Shown here: positions 43,334-53,297 of the stretch, piece by piece
Layout: each line of letters starts with the position of its first letter
How positions within the stretch are numbered: position 1 is the stretch's first letter
NCBI GenBank assembly: GCA_020852815.1
Contig: JADZAN010000033.1
Location: 1-64,000 of the forward strand
Length of the DNA: 64,000 nt
Direction of reading: 5' to 3'
Origin: Gemmatimonadaceae bacterium
GTDB taxonomy: Bacteria > Gemmatimonadota > Gemmatimonadetes > Gemmatimonadales > Gemmatimonadaceae
Notes under the pieces: generated by a model
Told to the model about the DNA's origin: nothing
Seen by the model: the letters and a program-made list of their open reading frames with translations, nothing else
Databases searched by the model: none
Position numbers and translations under genes: made by a program

Positions 43334-45031
43334 CTAACGCACCTTTCCGAACCGGATGTCCCGGCTCCGCTCATCGATGTTCACCACCAACCCGTTCACC
43401 TTCCCCTTCCCATCCCGCACGAACTGCACGGACCGCACGAAGAACGCGCTTCCGCCGAACTCCTCTCCCCACCGCCGCGTGAGCGTCAGCACGCCATGTC
43501 GCCGGTTGCGCATCACGAGCGCGCCATCCTTCACCTCGACGGCATACGTCGCCTGCAGCTCGTCGCTCACATAATCCCCCACGTAGTCGGCCAGGGCTCG
43601 CGCCGCTGGTTCACGGTCGCTCATGCGCGGTGAGAAGCGCCCACGATAGACGAGCCCAGTCACCATGCCGCTGGCATCGCGCCGGAACACCATCGACGCG
43701 CCGTAGTTGGCGACGAACAGCTCGCTGTCGGAGCGCGCCACGGTTTGTGCCACCTCCTCGCCGCTTGCCTGCACGGTGAGCGCCCCGCCGGCACGGCGGA
43801 CGGTCGCGTACCACGCCGGGCCCAGGCGATACGTCCCCGGGTACGCGGCGAGCGCCTCTTCCGTCAGCTGCACCACGGGCCGCGTGACGGCGGCTGGCAC
43901 GGGGGCGAGCTGGTCGCCAAGGAGGATATCGGTCACCAATTGCGCCGATCGCGTGGGATTCACCTGCGGCGCGTTGGCCAGCACCACGACGCCGAAGCGT
44001 TGCTGCGGGATGTGCATGACGTAGGTGGCGAAGCCGGCCCATGACCCGGTGTGCGCAATGGTGGCCGCGCCGCGATACTCGCCGTGCGAGAGGCCGAAGG
44101 CGTACGGAATCGTCGACCCGTCGTTGAGCACACCGCGCGTGCGCGTGAGCGCCATGGCCTGCGCCCCGCCCACGCGCATGGAGTCGAAGTTGATGACCCA
44201 GCGCGCCAGGTCCTCGACGGTGCTCATGAGCGAGCTGGAGCCGAGTGCGGTGAGGTTGTTGGTGACGGCATGCCACCGCCCGTCGGCTCCGCGCGTGTAG
44301 CCCAGCGCCCGGTCGGGGATCACGACCGTATGATCGTCGCGGAAAACGGTGCGCGTCATCCCTAACGGCTGAAAGAGATTCGCGTCGGTCCACGCCCGGA
44401 ATGACTGCCCAGTCACCCGCTGCACCGACTCGGCCAGGAGATTGTAGCCCGTGTTGGAGTAGGTGTACTCGCTCCCCGGGACGAAGTTGAGCGAGCGCTG
44501 ATGGTACGCCATCGTCAGGATCTGCTGGAAGGAGATGACGTCGTCAAAGCTCCAACCGGCGAGCCCCAGCGATCCGGGCCAGTCGCGCATCCCGCTGGTG
44601 TGGTGCACCAGGTGATTGATGGTGATCGGCTGTCCGATGTTAGACATCTCGGGGATGTAGCGCCGGATGTCGTCGTCGAGGCGGATCTTTCCTTCGCCGA
44701 CGAGCATGGCGATCGCCAGCCCCGCGAACTGCTTGGAGACGGAGGCGACGTCGAAGACGGTGGACGGCGTGATGGCCACCCGGTGCTCGAGGTCGGCCAT
44801 GCCGTACCCCTTGGCGAAGATCGTGCGTCCATCGCGCACCACGGCGATGGCGAGCCCAGGCGCATCGGTGCGGCTGTATGGCGTGAAGAGCGAGTCGATG
44901 CGCGCGACGGTGGCGCGCGGAAGCTCCTGCGCCGGCGCGCGCGTCGCGAGCAGCAAGGTGGCGCCGACGGCAAGCGCGACGACGCAGCGGGGCGCGCGGA
45001 GGTTGGAGGGCGTGTGGCGTTGGGGGGACAT
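43334..45031 (-). CDS. Secreted serine hydrolase, class C beta-lactamase fold
   Basis: A protein of 565 residues of the beta-lactamase/penicillin-binding class C family, usually an esterase or D-aminopeptidase. The signal peptide ends at APAQ. The active-site SxxK is Ser97-Val-Ser-Lys100, Tyr-Ser-Asn is at 191-193, and a HTG motif replaces KTG near residue 315 (IAHTGSWAG). A C-terminal extension of about 180 residues is lipocalin-like beta sequence, as in ClbP/EstB-like proteins. It converges on the exported-protein gene and is divergent from the prolyl oligopeptidase gene, separated by about 214 bp with no other feature. Confidence 0.9.
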   Translation of the reverse strand: MSPQRHTPSNLRAPRCVVALAVGATLLLATRAPAQELPRATVARIDSLFTPYSRTDAPGLAIAVVRDGRTIFAKGYGMADLEHRVAITPSTVFDVASVSKQFAGLAIAMLVGEGKIRLDDDIRRYIPEMSNIGQPITINHLVHHTSGMRDWPGSLGLAGWSFDDVISFQQILTMAYHQRSLNFVPGSEYTYSNTGYNLLAESVQRVTGQSFRAWTDANLFQPLGMTRTVFRDDHTVVIPDRALGYTRGADGRWHAVTNNLTALGSSSLMSTVEDLARWVINFDSMRVGGAQAMALTRTRGVLNDGSTIPYAFGLSHGEYRGAATIAHTGSWAGFATYVMHIPQQRFGVVVLANAPQVNPTRSAQLVTDILLGDQLAPVPAAVTRPVVQLTEEALAAYPGTYRLGPAWYATVRRAGGALTVQASGEEVAQTVARSDSELFVANYGASMVFRRDASGMVTGLVYRGRFSPRMSDREPAARALADYVGDYVSDELQATYAVEVKDGALVMRNRRHGVLTLTRRWGEEFGGSAFFVRSVQFVRDGKGKVNGLVVNIDERSRDIRFGKVR

Positions 45032-45245
45032 GGGAGCTCTGGGGACGAGGCGGGTCTATCGCGACCGATCCACGATCGCGCGCCCCTCGTTATGTCCCCG
45101 CACCGTGCCACGCGCAAGGCCGCGCGCGGGCGACGCGCGAGGCCATGGAACGCGCGTCGCGTACGGCCGGAGCGCCTCCGGGCAGCGGAACCGCGTGGGA
45201 AGGCGTAGCTTCTGCAACCCGAATGGATCCCACGAGCCTGCCGCC

Positions 45246-47426
45246 ATGTCCATCGCCCCGCGCAGCCGTTGTGTCGTGATGCCCCGATTGCCCGGTGTTC
45301 ACCCGCTCGTCGCAATCGCGACGAGCCTAGCGGCAGCGACCGCCGCACTCGCCCTTCCGGCGCGTGCACAGGCGCAACGCCGCCCGCTTGCGCGCGGTGT
45401 CCCCGCAACGCGCGTCACGCCTGCCATCGACACGATTCACGGCGTCGCCGTGGAAGACCGCTTTCGATGGTTGGAGTCGCAAACTGCCCCCGACGTGCTG
45501 GCCTGGATCGACGCGCAGTACCGGTATGCGCTACAGGTGCTCGGCCCCGAGACCGCTCTCCGCCGTGCACTGGGCGCGCGCCTTCGCGATCTGCTCGACG
45601 TGCCGACTTCGTCGCCGCCGCGCCGGGGCGGTGACTTCGAGTACTTCACGCTGCGGCGGAAAGGGGAAGAGGTAGCGGCCATCTATCGTCGTCGCTGGTC
45701 GCCCACCGCCGGTCGCTTCGAACCCGATTCGCAGTACGAGCGCGTGATCAACCCGCTCGACCTGCGCGCCGATGGAACTACGAGCGTGGGGATCGAGGGG
45801 CTGTCGCCCGATGGGTCGCTCCTGATGTACTCGGTGCGCGACGGCGGCCCCGACGAGACCACGGTGAAGATCCGCGACCTGCGGAGTGGCAAGGATCTCC
45901 CGGACTCGCTCCCCCGCGCGCTGTACGGGGCGCTCTCCTTTGCGCCTGACGGACAGGGGTTCTACTATGTCCATCGCTCGCGCTACGAGGGGCCGCGCTT
46001 TCGCTATCACGGCCTCGGGCAATCGCCGGGACGCGACTCGCTTATCTTCGGCGACTTCATCCTCCCCACGCACTTCCTCGCCGTCACCTCCGCGCTCAAG
46101 GGGCGCTATCGCATCTACACCATCTCGGCCGGCTGGGCGCGCAACGATATCGTCCTCGAGGACACGCAGACGGGGACGCGCACCTCGCTCACCGAGGGGA
46201 CCAATGCGCACTTCACCCCGCAGGTGGTCGACGACGAACTCTGGCTCCGCACCGATCTCGACGCCCCGCGCGGGAAGCTGGTGGCGGTCGATCTCGCCAA
46301 TCCGAGTCGCTCGGCGTGGCGCACCGTGATTCCCGAGGGAGACGACGTCCTCGACGCTTTCACGCTGATCGAGGGGAAACTCTACGTTACCTACCTGCGG
46401 AATGCTAGCCATCGTATCGCCGTCTTTTCTCGCAATGGCGCACCGGCGGGCGACGTTGCAGTCCCCGCCAACGCGACCGTTTCCATCCGTGGCGGCGACA
46501 AGGGGAAGGCGCTCCTCACCATCGCCTCGTTCACACAGCCGGGTATCACGTACGCGCTCGACCTTGCCACCGGCTCGCGTACCGTGTACGAGGCGAGCAA
46601 GGTCCCCTTCGATACCGCGGCCTTCGAGGTGGCGCAGCACTGGTATCGCTCCAAGGACGGGACGCGCGCCCCGCTCTGGGTGGTGCAGAAGCGTGGCCAC
46701 GTTCGCAGTCGCAACACGCCGGCGCTCCTCCATGGCTACGGCGGCTTTGCCGTCAACCTCGGCCCCCGCTTCGACGCGCGAGCCGCGCTCTGGGTGGAAC
46801 GTGGCGGGATCTACGTGCAGGCGACGCTGCGCGGCGGCAACGAGTTTGGCGAGGCGTGGCACAAGGGCGGGATGCTCGCCAACAAGCAGAATGTCTTCGA
46901 CGACTTCACGAGTGCCGCGCAGTTCCTGGTGGACAGCAGCTTCACCTCGCCCGAGCGGCTCGCCATTCGGGGCGTGAGCAACGGCGGGCTCCTGATGGGG
47001 GCGGCGCTCACGCAACGTCCGGATCTCTTTGCCGCCGCCTTCGTCGGCGTCCCCGACCTGGACCTGGTACGCTTCCCCTGGTTTGTCACTCAGAACAACG
47101 CGCCGGCGCTCCTCGAGTACGGCGATGCACGCGTGCCCGCGGAGTTCGAGGCGCTGCGCCGCTTCTCCCCATACCAGAACGTGCGCGATGGGGTGAAGTA
47201 CCCCGCCATCATGGTGCAGACCGGGATCAACGACACGCGCGTCCCGCCGTGGCAAGCGCGGCGCTTCGCGGCGCGCCTGCAGGAAGCAACGGCATCGGGA
47301 AAGCCGGTCATCCTCCTCCACGACTTGCGCTCCGGCCACGCCGGCGGACGATCGATGAGCGGGAACGTGGAGCTGGCGACGCGTGAGATGGAGTTCCTGC
47401 TGCGGCACGTTGGCGCGCTGCGCTGA
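45246..47426 (+). CDS. Prolyl oligopeptidase (S9A), exported
   Basis: A serine peptidase of about 726 residues cutting after proline in short peptides. An N-terminal signal peptide ends near ARAQ, placing it in the periplasm or outside. The beta-propeller gate spans about 110-430. The catalytic alpha/beta domain has Ser in RGVSNGGLLMG, Asp in TGINDTRVPPW and His in RSGHAGGRS. YGGFAVNLGPRFDARAALWVERGG is the conserved S9A block ahead of the serine. Start ATG 45246, with ATG 45279 possible. It is followed after 42 bp by the VPS10-type gene on the same strand. Confidence 0.93.
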   Translation: MSIAPRSRCVVMPRLPGVHPLVAIATSLAAATAALALPARAQAQRRPLARGVPATRVTPAIDTIHGVAVEDRFRWLESQTAPDVLAWIDAQYRYALQVLGPETALRRALGARLRDLLDVPTSSPPRRGGDFEYFTLRRKGEEVAAIYRRRWSPTAGRFEPDSQYERVINPLDLRADGTTSVGIEGLSPDGSLLMYSVRDGGPDETTVKIRDLRSGKDLPDSLPRALYGALSFAPDGQGFYYVHRSRYEGPRFRYHGLGQSPGRDSLIFGDFILPTHFLAVTSALKGRYRIYTISAGWARNDIVLEDTQTGTRTSLTEGTNAHFTPQVVDDELWLRTDLDAPRGKLVAVDLANPSRSAWRTVIPEGDDVLDAFTLIEGKLYVTYLRNASHRIAVFSRNGAPAGDVAVPANATVSIRGGDKGKALLTIASFTQPGITYALDLATGSRTVYEASKVPFDTAAFEVAQHWYRSKDGTRAPLWVVQKRGHVRSRNTPALLHGYGGFAVNLGPRFDARAALWVERGGIYVQATLRGGNEFGEAWHKGGMLANKQNVFDDFTSAAQFLVDSSFTSPERLAIRGVSNGGLLMGAALTQRPDLFAAAFVGVPDLDLVRFPWFVTQNNAPALLEYGDARVPAEFEALRRFSPYQNVRDGVKYPAIMVQTGINDTRVPPWQARRFAARLQEATASGKPVILLHDLRSGHAGGRSMSGNVELATREMEFLLRHVGALR

Positions 47427-47468
47427 GTCCTGCTTCTTCGTTCGACATCCTTCCAGCACGAACCGACC

Positions 47469-50400
47469 ATGTCCCCCTGCACACGAATGCTCCGCACGCC
47501 GCAGGCACTGTGCTTCGTCGTTGCCTTCCTCGCGGCATTGGCCTCCACGCACACTGTGGGCGCCCAGGATCTCTCCACCCTCCCGTGGCGTCACATCGGC
47601 CCCGCATCCTTCGGCGGGCGCATCGACGACGTCGAGGCCGTACCCGGGAAGCCTTCGACCGTCTTTGTCGGGACGGCGGGGGGCGGCGTCTTTCGCAGCA
47701 CCAACAACGGGACGACGTGGACGCCGGTCTTCGACCGCGACGGTCGCTCGACCTCCATCGGCGACATCGCCATCGCGCCCAGTGACCCGGGAATCGTCTG
47801 GGTCGGCACCGGCGAGCCCAACAATCGGCAGAGCACCACGTGGGGTGACGGGATCTACCGTTCGCTCGACGGCGGCGACACGTGGACCCACATGGGGCTC
47901 AGGGAGACGCAGCACATCGGGCGCGTCGTGATCCACCCGCGCAACGCGAACATCGTCTTCGTTGCGGCTGTCGGACGGCTGTTTGGCGCCAGCGACGAAC
48001 GCGGCGTCTACCGCACGACGGACGGTGGGCAGAGCTGGAAGAAGGTCCTAGCGGGCAACAACGTCACCGGCGCCATCGACGTCGCCCTCGATCCCGACGG
48101 ACGGACGGTGTACGCCGCGATGTATCAGCGACAGCGCCGCGGCTTCGGCTTTGTAGGGGGAGGGCCGGGGAGCGGGCTCTATCGCTCGCGCGACGGCGGC
48201 GACTCGTGGGAACCGCTCACCAACGGGCTTCCCGTGGGCGTGAAGGGGCGCATCGGGATCGCCATCGCGCCGAGCCAGCCCAACACCGTCTACGCCATCA
48301 TCGAGGCCAAGGTCGGCGGCGTCTTCCGGTCGGATGACAAGGGGAATACGTGGACGCGGCAGTCGTCGCTCAACCCGCGCCCCATGTACTACTCGCAGAT
48401 TCGCGTCGATCCGCAGCATCCCGACCGCGTCTGGGTGCTGGGCACCGAGCTGCACAAGTCGATCGATGGCGGGAAGACCTTCACCACGGAGAAGACCGGA
48501 GAGCGCATCCACGTCGACCACCACGCGCTCTGGCTCGATCCCGCCGATGGCAACCACATGATGTTGGGGAACGATGGCGGGTTGTACTTCACCTACGATG
48601 GCACCCGCACCTGGGACTTCATCGACAACCTCCCCATCGGGCAGTTCTACGATATCGACGTCGACGATCGCGACCCGTACTACGTCTACGGCGGGGCGCA
48701 GGACAACGGGACGTGGGGCGTTCCGGTGCGCACGTGGAATGGCGTGGGGATCACCAACGCCGACGTGGTCAACATTGCGTACGGCGACGGTTTCTTCACC
48801 GTGACCGATCCTGCCGACCCGCGCTACATCTACGCCAATTCGCAAGGCGGGCGCGCCTATCGCGTGCACCTGGCGACGCGCGAGGAGCGCGGCATTCGCC
48901 CCGTACCCCCCGACGCGAAGGAGACGTATCGCTTCAACTGGAGCACGCCCATGCTCCGCTCTCCGCATGATCCGCGCACCGTGTACTACGGCGGGAACAA
49001 GCTCTTTCGCACGCGCGACGGCGGACAGTCGTGGGACGTTGTCTCGCCCGACCTCACCCGGGCGCTCGACTGGAAGACGCTCCCCATCATGGGGATTACC
49101 CGCGACTCCACCACGCTGTCGCGCGACGACGGCGTGAGCGACTACGGGACCCTCACCTCGATCAGCGAGTCCCCCGCGGCGCGCGGCACGCTCCTCGTGG
49201 GTACCGACGATGGCAACGTGCAGCTGACGACTGATGGCGGGACGACGTGGACCAACATCACGTCGCGCTTCCGCCTGGCCGCGCCGCGCTGGGTGAGCAA
49301 GGTCCTCTGGTCGCAGCACGACGCGCGCACGGCCTACGTCACCTTCGACGGGCACTACGACGACGACATGTCGCCGATGGTGTATCGCACCACAGACGGC
49401 GGTGCCACGTGGCTCTCTGTTGCGGGCGACCTTCCGGCGGGGCACTCCATCAAGACCATCGCCGAGCATCCGGGCAACCGCGATGTGGTCTTCGCGGGGA
49501 CCGAGTTCGGGCTGTACGTCACCTTCGATGGCGGAAAGTCGTGGAAGCACGCCGGCGGTTCGCTCCCACGCGTGCGCATCGACGACATCGCCATCCACCA
49601 GAAGCACCGTGACCTCCTGCTGGGCACGCACGGGCGCAGCTTCATTGTCCTCGACGACATCGCCCTCTTCGACAAGGGGGCGCCGACGGTTGCGGCGGGC
49701 GAGACGCAGCTCTATCCCATTCGTCCCTCGATGCAGCGCTTCATCACGCGTGTCCTCCCCACGCCGGGGGCGCGCAACTTCCAGGCGCCCAACCCGCCGT
49801 CGGGGGCAATCCTCACCTATGCGTTAGGCGCGCAGGCGTCGGCGGGCGACACCGTCGCCACCTTCACGGTCACCGACGCCAGCGGGGCAGTGGTGCGCAC
49901 CATCAAGGCGGACGCCACGCCCGGCATTCATCGCACGGGCTGGGACCTGCACCGCGATCGTGCGCCTGGCGTGAGCGACAGCGACGAAGGGTGGTTCGGG
50001 GCGCCGACCGGGGCGTGGGTCGTCCCCGGGCGCTACACCGTGACGCTCGCCGCGCGCGGGAAGCGTGTGTCGCAGCCGGTCGACGTCCTGGCCGACACGC
50101 GCCTGGAGATTGCCAGCGGTGCGCTTGACGCGCGTGCCGCCGCCTCGGCGACGCTCTCCACGCTGCAGGGTGCGTTCAACGACGGCGTGGAGTTGCACAA
50201 GAAGATGGTCGCCGAGCGTGAGCGGTTGGAGAAGGCACTCGCCGGGAATGCGGTAAAGCGCGACTCGCTGGCGACGCTGATGGGGCAGGTGAAGCAGCGG
50301 CTCGACTCGTTAGGGCGCCGCTTCGGTGCCGGCTTCGGCGGTCCCAAGTTCGGCTTCCTCGACCTGGACGGCGCCATGCAGGCGTCGAGCACGGGGCCCA

Positions 50401-50558
50401 CGGTGGCGCAGGGGCGCACCATCGAGCAACTCGGTGCGCAACTCAAGGTCGATCTCACGTCGCTGAACGCGCTGCTCGCCGGTGCGTTTGCCGAGCTGCA
50501 GCGGAAGGCGGAGGGGGCGGGGGTGGTGCTGGCGCCGGCGAGGGTGCCGCAGGAGTAA
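47469..50558 (+). CDS. VPS10/BNR-repeat beta-propeller exported protein
   Basis: A secreted protein of 1029 residues with a signal peptide ending at VGAQ. Repeated Asp-box motifs (STNNGTTWTPVF, RSLDGGDTWTHM, RTTDGGQSWKKV, RSRDGGDSWEPL, RTRDGGQSWDVV, TTDGGTTWTNI, TFDGGKSWKHA) mark a sortilin/VPS10-like ten-bladed propeller over about 35-740. A C-terminal beta domain (about 780-880) and a helical tail (FNDGVELHKKMVAERERLEKAL) follow. These proteins are often annotated as glycosyl hydrolases but lack a proven activity. They are abundant in peptide-degrading lineages and tend, as here, to lie with S9 peptidases. Confidence 0.88.
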   Translation: MSPCTRMLRTPQALCFVVAFLAALASTHTVGAQDLSTLPWRHIGPASFGGRIDDVEAVPGKPSTVFVGTAGGGVFRSTNNGTTWTPVFDRDGRSTSIGDIAIAPSDPGIVWVGTGEPNNRQSTTWGDGIYRSLDGGDTWTHMGLRETQHIGRVVIHPRNANIVFVAAVGRLFGASDERGVYRTTDGGQSWKKVLAGNNVTGAIDVALDPDGRTVYAAMYQRQRRGFGFVGGGPGSGLYRSRDGGDSWEPLTNGLPVGVKGRIGIAIAPSQPNTVYAIIEAKVGGVFRSDDKGNTWTRQSSLNPRPMYYSQIRVDPQHPDRVWVLGTELHKSIDGGKTFTTEKTGERIHVDHHALWLDPADGNHMMLGNDGGLYFTYDGTRTWDFIDNLPIGQFYDIDVDDRDPYYVYGGAQDNGTWGVPVRTWNGVGITNADVVNIAYGDGFFTVTDPADPRYIYANSQGGRAYRVHLATREERGIRPVPPDAKETYRFNWSTPMLRSPHDPRTVYYGGNKLFRTRDGGQSWDVVSPDLTRALDWKTLPIMGITRDSTTLSRDDGVSDYGTLTSISESPAARGTLLVGTDDGNVQLTTDGGTTWTNITSRFRLAAPRWVSKVLWSQHDARTAYVTFDGHYDDDMSPMVYRTTDGGATWLSVAGDLPAGHSIKTIAEHPGNRDVVFAGTEFGLYVTFDGGKSWKHAGGSLPRVRIDDIAIHQKHRDLLLGTHGRSFIVLDDIALFDKGAPTVAAGETQLYPIRPSMQRFITRVLPTPGARNFQAPNPPSGAILTYALGAQASAGDTVATFTVTDASGAVVRTIKADATPGIHRTGWDLHRDRAPGVSDSDEGWFGAPTGAWVVPGRYTVTLAARGKRVSQPVDVLADTRLEIASGALDARAAASATLSTLQGAFNDGVELHKKMVAERERLEKALAGNAVKRDSLATLMGQVKQRLDSLGRRFGAGFGGPKFGFLDLDGAMQASSTGPTVAQGRTIEQLGAQLKVDLTSLNALLAGAFAELQRKAEGAGVVLAPARVPQE

Positions 50559-50661
50559 AGTGGAGCAGGGGGAGGGTGTTTTCCCATTGCGTCTTCGCGT
50601 CTCGGTCACGAAGCTAGAGGGAGTTGGTGCACTCGGGAACGGTGGACGGAGCGTGTCGCGG

Positions 50662-53181
50662 ATGGGAGACGTTCGGGGGCGCAGGCGAACCTGGTGTTGG
50701 GCGCTGCCGGTGGCGCTCGCCCTTGTGGCGGGCGCGTGCAGTGACACCGGTGCGCCCTCGCCGCTGCGCCCGATTCGCCTCCTGCCTAACGTTGCGCTCG
50801 AGGGATCGGTCCGGGCAAATGATACCGCGCGCTACTACTTCCAGGGTGCGGCGGACGTGCCCTTCACCATCGCAGTGACTGCGCTGCGCAGCACGGTCGC
50901 CCTCATCGTGCGCGATTCGTCCGGGCAGGAGCTGGTCCCGCGTGTTCTGGCGACGACGAGCGCTCCAGAGAAGGTGACCGGTACGACGTGGTTGATCGAG
51001 CGCAGTACGGCGGCGCGGTACGACATCCTGCTGATCGGTGACGGTCGCTTCTCGTTGCGCGTGTTCGAGGGGACGCCTGAGCATGCGCCGGCGGAACTCG
51101 TCCCCGGGACCACGATCGACGAGGCGATAGACGTTCCCAACGATGTCGATGTCTTCACCTTCCGCGGGACGCCGGGCGACCTCTTCATCTTCTACGTACG
51201 AGGGCTCGATCCTTCCGGCGGGAAGCAGCTCGAGGCGCAAGTCGTCTCCCTGCCGATGTACCCCGACAATCTTTTCGCCGTCTCGTACGGCAACGATCCG
51301 GAACTCGAGACGCAGTTCTCCCGGACGTTCGTCGTTCCCGACGACAAGCCGATCACCCTTCGCGTGTCCGGCAGCTATGTCGGACAGTACCAGTTGCTCG
51401 TCAGGCGCATCGATCGCCGTCCCGAAGTGGCGGCTCCCGTGGCGGTCGAGAATCACATCACGCTGACAGAGCGCCTCGACTACGTCGGCGACATCGACGA
51501 CTTCCGCATCACCGGCACGCCGGGGGCGATGTACAACGTCTTCTTCCGTCTGGCGAACGGTCACCCGGCGCAGGTGGCGTCTGCTCATTTCGTTCCCGAC
51601 GACACCAGCGCCATCGAACGTGTCGTGCGAAGCATGGGATCCGACACCTCGTGGCGGGACCGTTCGACCGGTCGCGTGACGCTTGACGCGAGCGGGCGCG
51701 CCACCGTCTCGGTGATCCCGGAAGGAGTGACACGCGGGGCGTACGAGCTCTACGTCTACCGCGTCGATCCCCGGCCGGAACAGGGCAAGGAAACACTCGC
51801 GCCATCGGACAGCGTCACGCAGGAGACGATCGAGCTCCCCGGCGACCGCGACGACTATGATATCGACCTCGACGCCGGCGACACGCTGATCGTTACCTTT
51901 GCCGCCCCGCTCCCGTCCACGGTGGCCGTCATCGAGGTGACGCTGCTTGCGCCTGACGGAACGATCATGGCGCGCGAGACGGCCTACGACAACGTCCCCA
52001 TCCTCCTGCGACTGCGGGCGGGAACGAGCGGGCGCTATCGCGCGCGCGTCGATAACGTGTTCGGAGTCGGGCGCGAATACCTCGGGACGTACACGCTCGC
52101 CACGCATCGCTTCAGTGGCGCCCCCGAGTCGGGGAGCGGGCGACTCGCGTGGGATGAGGAAGTCGTCGAGGCGCTCGAACCGGCGGGCGACGAGGATCAT
52201 TACGAACTCGATGTGGTACCGGGCGAAGCCTTCGAGCTCTTTCTCGCCACCGTCGATCTTGGCGCCGGCGAGTGGTTCATCGCTGAGCTTGGCAAGTATC
52301 CCGACGCCGGCGGCCTTGCCTACCTCCTGCCGGGGGATCGACAGTATGCGGGATCGCGGCGGCTTCTCGTGCGCGAACCGGGACGCTATCGCGTGTGGGT
52401 GCACGCTGGGGTGCAGGGGGACGTGCTCACACCGCGAGGGCGCTATCGCCTCACGATCCGCCGCCTGCCCATGACCCCTGAGCGGGTGAGCGCGATCCTC
52501 GCGCCGGGCGACGTGGTGACCCGCGAATGGGTCGACTACCCGGGCGACATCGATCAGTTCACGGTGCGGGGCACCCCCGGGGGTTATGTACGTGCTACCC
52601 TCGCCGTTCGCCCACCGGGCGGAAGGGTCGACATGGAGGTCCTCGATCCGCCCACCTTAAACGTCCTGACCGCGACGAGCAGTGTCGGCTATCGCCCGGC
52701 CTTGGGACGCCTGCGAATCCCTCCGTCCGGGATGCTCCAGCTACAGCTGCTCGAACCTCAGCGTGCGGCGCCCTTCACCGTTGTCGCGCCGTATACGCTT
52801 GCAGTGCCCAACATTGACGCGCGCCCCGAGCATTCGCCCGCCGTCATCGCGATCGGCGACACCATCAGAACGGAATCGCTGGAGGACGGACTCGATCTCG
52901 ACGAATTCGCCGTAACGGCGACCGCGGGGAGCACGCTCGCTGTGGTCATCGACACGCCGGACGGTGTGCCGCGCCCCGGCTTGTACATCGAGGCGATCGA
53001 TCCGCGAACCGACACCATTCTCGGCGAGGTTTCGTGCTATCAGCCGTCGCGGTTCTTCGGCCAGTCGCGCACCCTCGATTTCACGATCCCGACGACCGGG
53101 TCGTACATCATTCGCATACGCAAGCTCGAGGAGTACGACGACGGACCCTGGCGCTACACGTTTGCGGTCGTGCGCCCTTGA
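50662..53181 (+). CDS. Lipoprotein of tandem PPC-like beta-sandwich repeats
   Basis: A lipoprotein of 839 residues whose signal peptide ends LALVAGAC. The mature part is a series of about seven related beta-sandwich units of around 110 residues. Each is marked by a short strand and an acidic turn before an aromatic, for example DVPNDVDVFTFRGTPGD, LDYVGDIDDFRITGTPGA, ELPGDRDDYDIDLDAGD, EPAGDEDHYELDVVPGE, VDYPGDIDQFTVRGTPGG and EDGLDLDEFAVTATAGS. This matches bacterial pre-peptidase C-terminal (PPC) domains, usually secreted-enzyme accessories, here without an enzyme domain. ATG 50662 starts the lipoprotein signal. The acidic turns may bind calcium. Confidence 0.75.
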   Translation: MGDVRGRRRTWCWALPVALALVAGACSDTGAPSPLRPIRLLPNVALEGSVRANDTARYYFQGAADVPFTIAVTALRSTVALIVRDSSGQELVPRVLATTSAPEKVTGTTWLIERSTAARYDILLIGDGRFSLRVFEGTPEHAPAELVPGTTIDEAIDVPNDVDVFTFRGTPGDLFIFYVRGLDPSGGKQLEAQVVSLPMYPDNLFAVSYGNDPELETQFSRTFVVPDDKPITLRVSGSYVGQYQLLVRRIDRRPEVAAPVAVENHITLTERLDYVGDIDDFRITGTPGAMYNVFFRLANGHPAQVASAHFVPDDTSAIERVVRSMGSDTSWRDRSTGRVTLDASGRATVSVIPEGVTRGAYELYVYRVDPRPEQGKETLAPSDSVTQETIELPGDRDDYDIDLDAGDTLIVTFAAPLPSTVAVIEVTLLAPDGTIMARETAYDNVPILLRLRAGTSGRYRARVDNVFGVGREYLGTYTLATHRFSGAPESGSGRLAWDEEVVEALEPAGDEDHYELDVVPGEAFELFLATVDLGAGEWFIAELGKYPDAGGLAYLLPGDRQYAGSRRLLVREPGRYRVWVHAGVQGDVLTPRGRYRLTIRRLPMTPERVSAILAPGDVVTREWVDYPGDIDQFTVRGTPGGYVRATLAVRPPGGRVDMEVLDPPTLNVLTATSSVGYRPALGRLRIPPSGMLQLQLLEPQRAAPFTVVAPYTLAVPNIDARPEHSPAVIAIGDTIRTESLEDGLDLDEFAVTATAGSTLAVVIDTPDGVPRPGLYIEAIDPRTDTILGEVSCYQPSRFFGQSRTLDFTIPTTGSYIIRIRKLEEYDDGPWRYTFAVVRP

Positions 53182-53204
53182 GCGGGAAGTCCGCCCTTTC
53201 CCGC
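53182..53204 (+). terminator. Hairpin after the PPC-repeat gene
   Basis: GCGGGAA pairs with TTCCCGC over seven bases with a nine-base loop directly after the stop codon. It has no T tract. Confidence 0.4.
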
Positions 53205-53297
53205 GCGGGGACATTCGAAGATCGCGGTCGCGTCCTTCTATGGGGCACCTCATCCGAACGGTAGTTTGGTGCGACTCCTTCTACAGGGCATCGACTG

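Noticed and set aside
45531-47936. 801-residue open frame on the minus strand
   Set aside because: Antisense to the prolyl oligopeptidase and the start of the VPS10 gene. Arg/Pro/Gly-rich translation typical of a shadow frame.
50614-52404. 596-residue open frame on the minus strand
   Set aside because: Antisense to the PPC-repeat lipoprotein, with no motifs and no ribosome-binding site.
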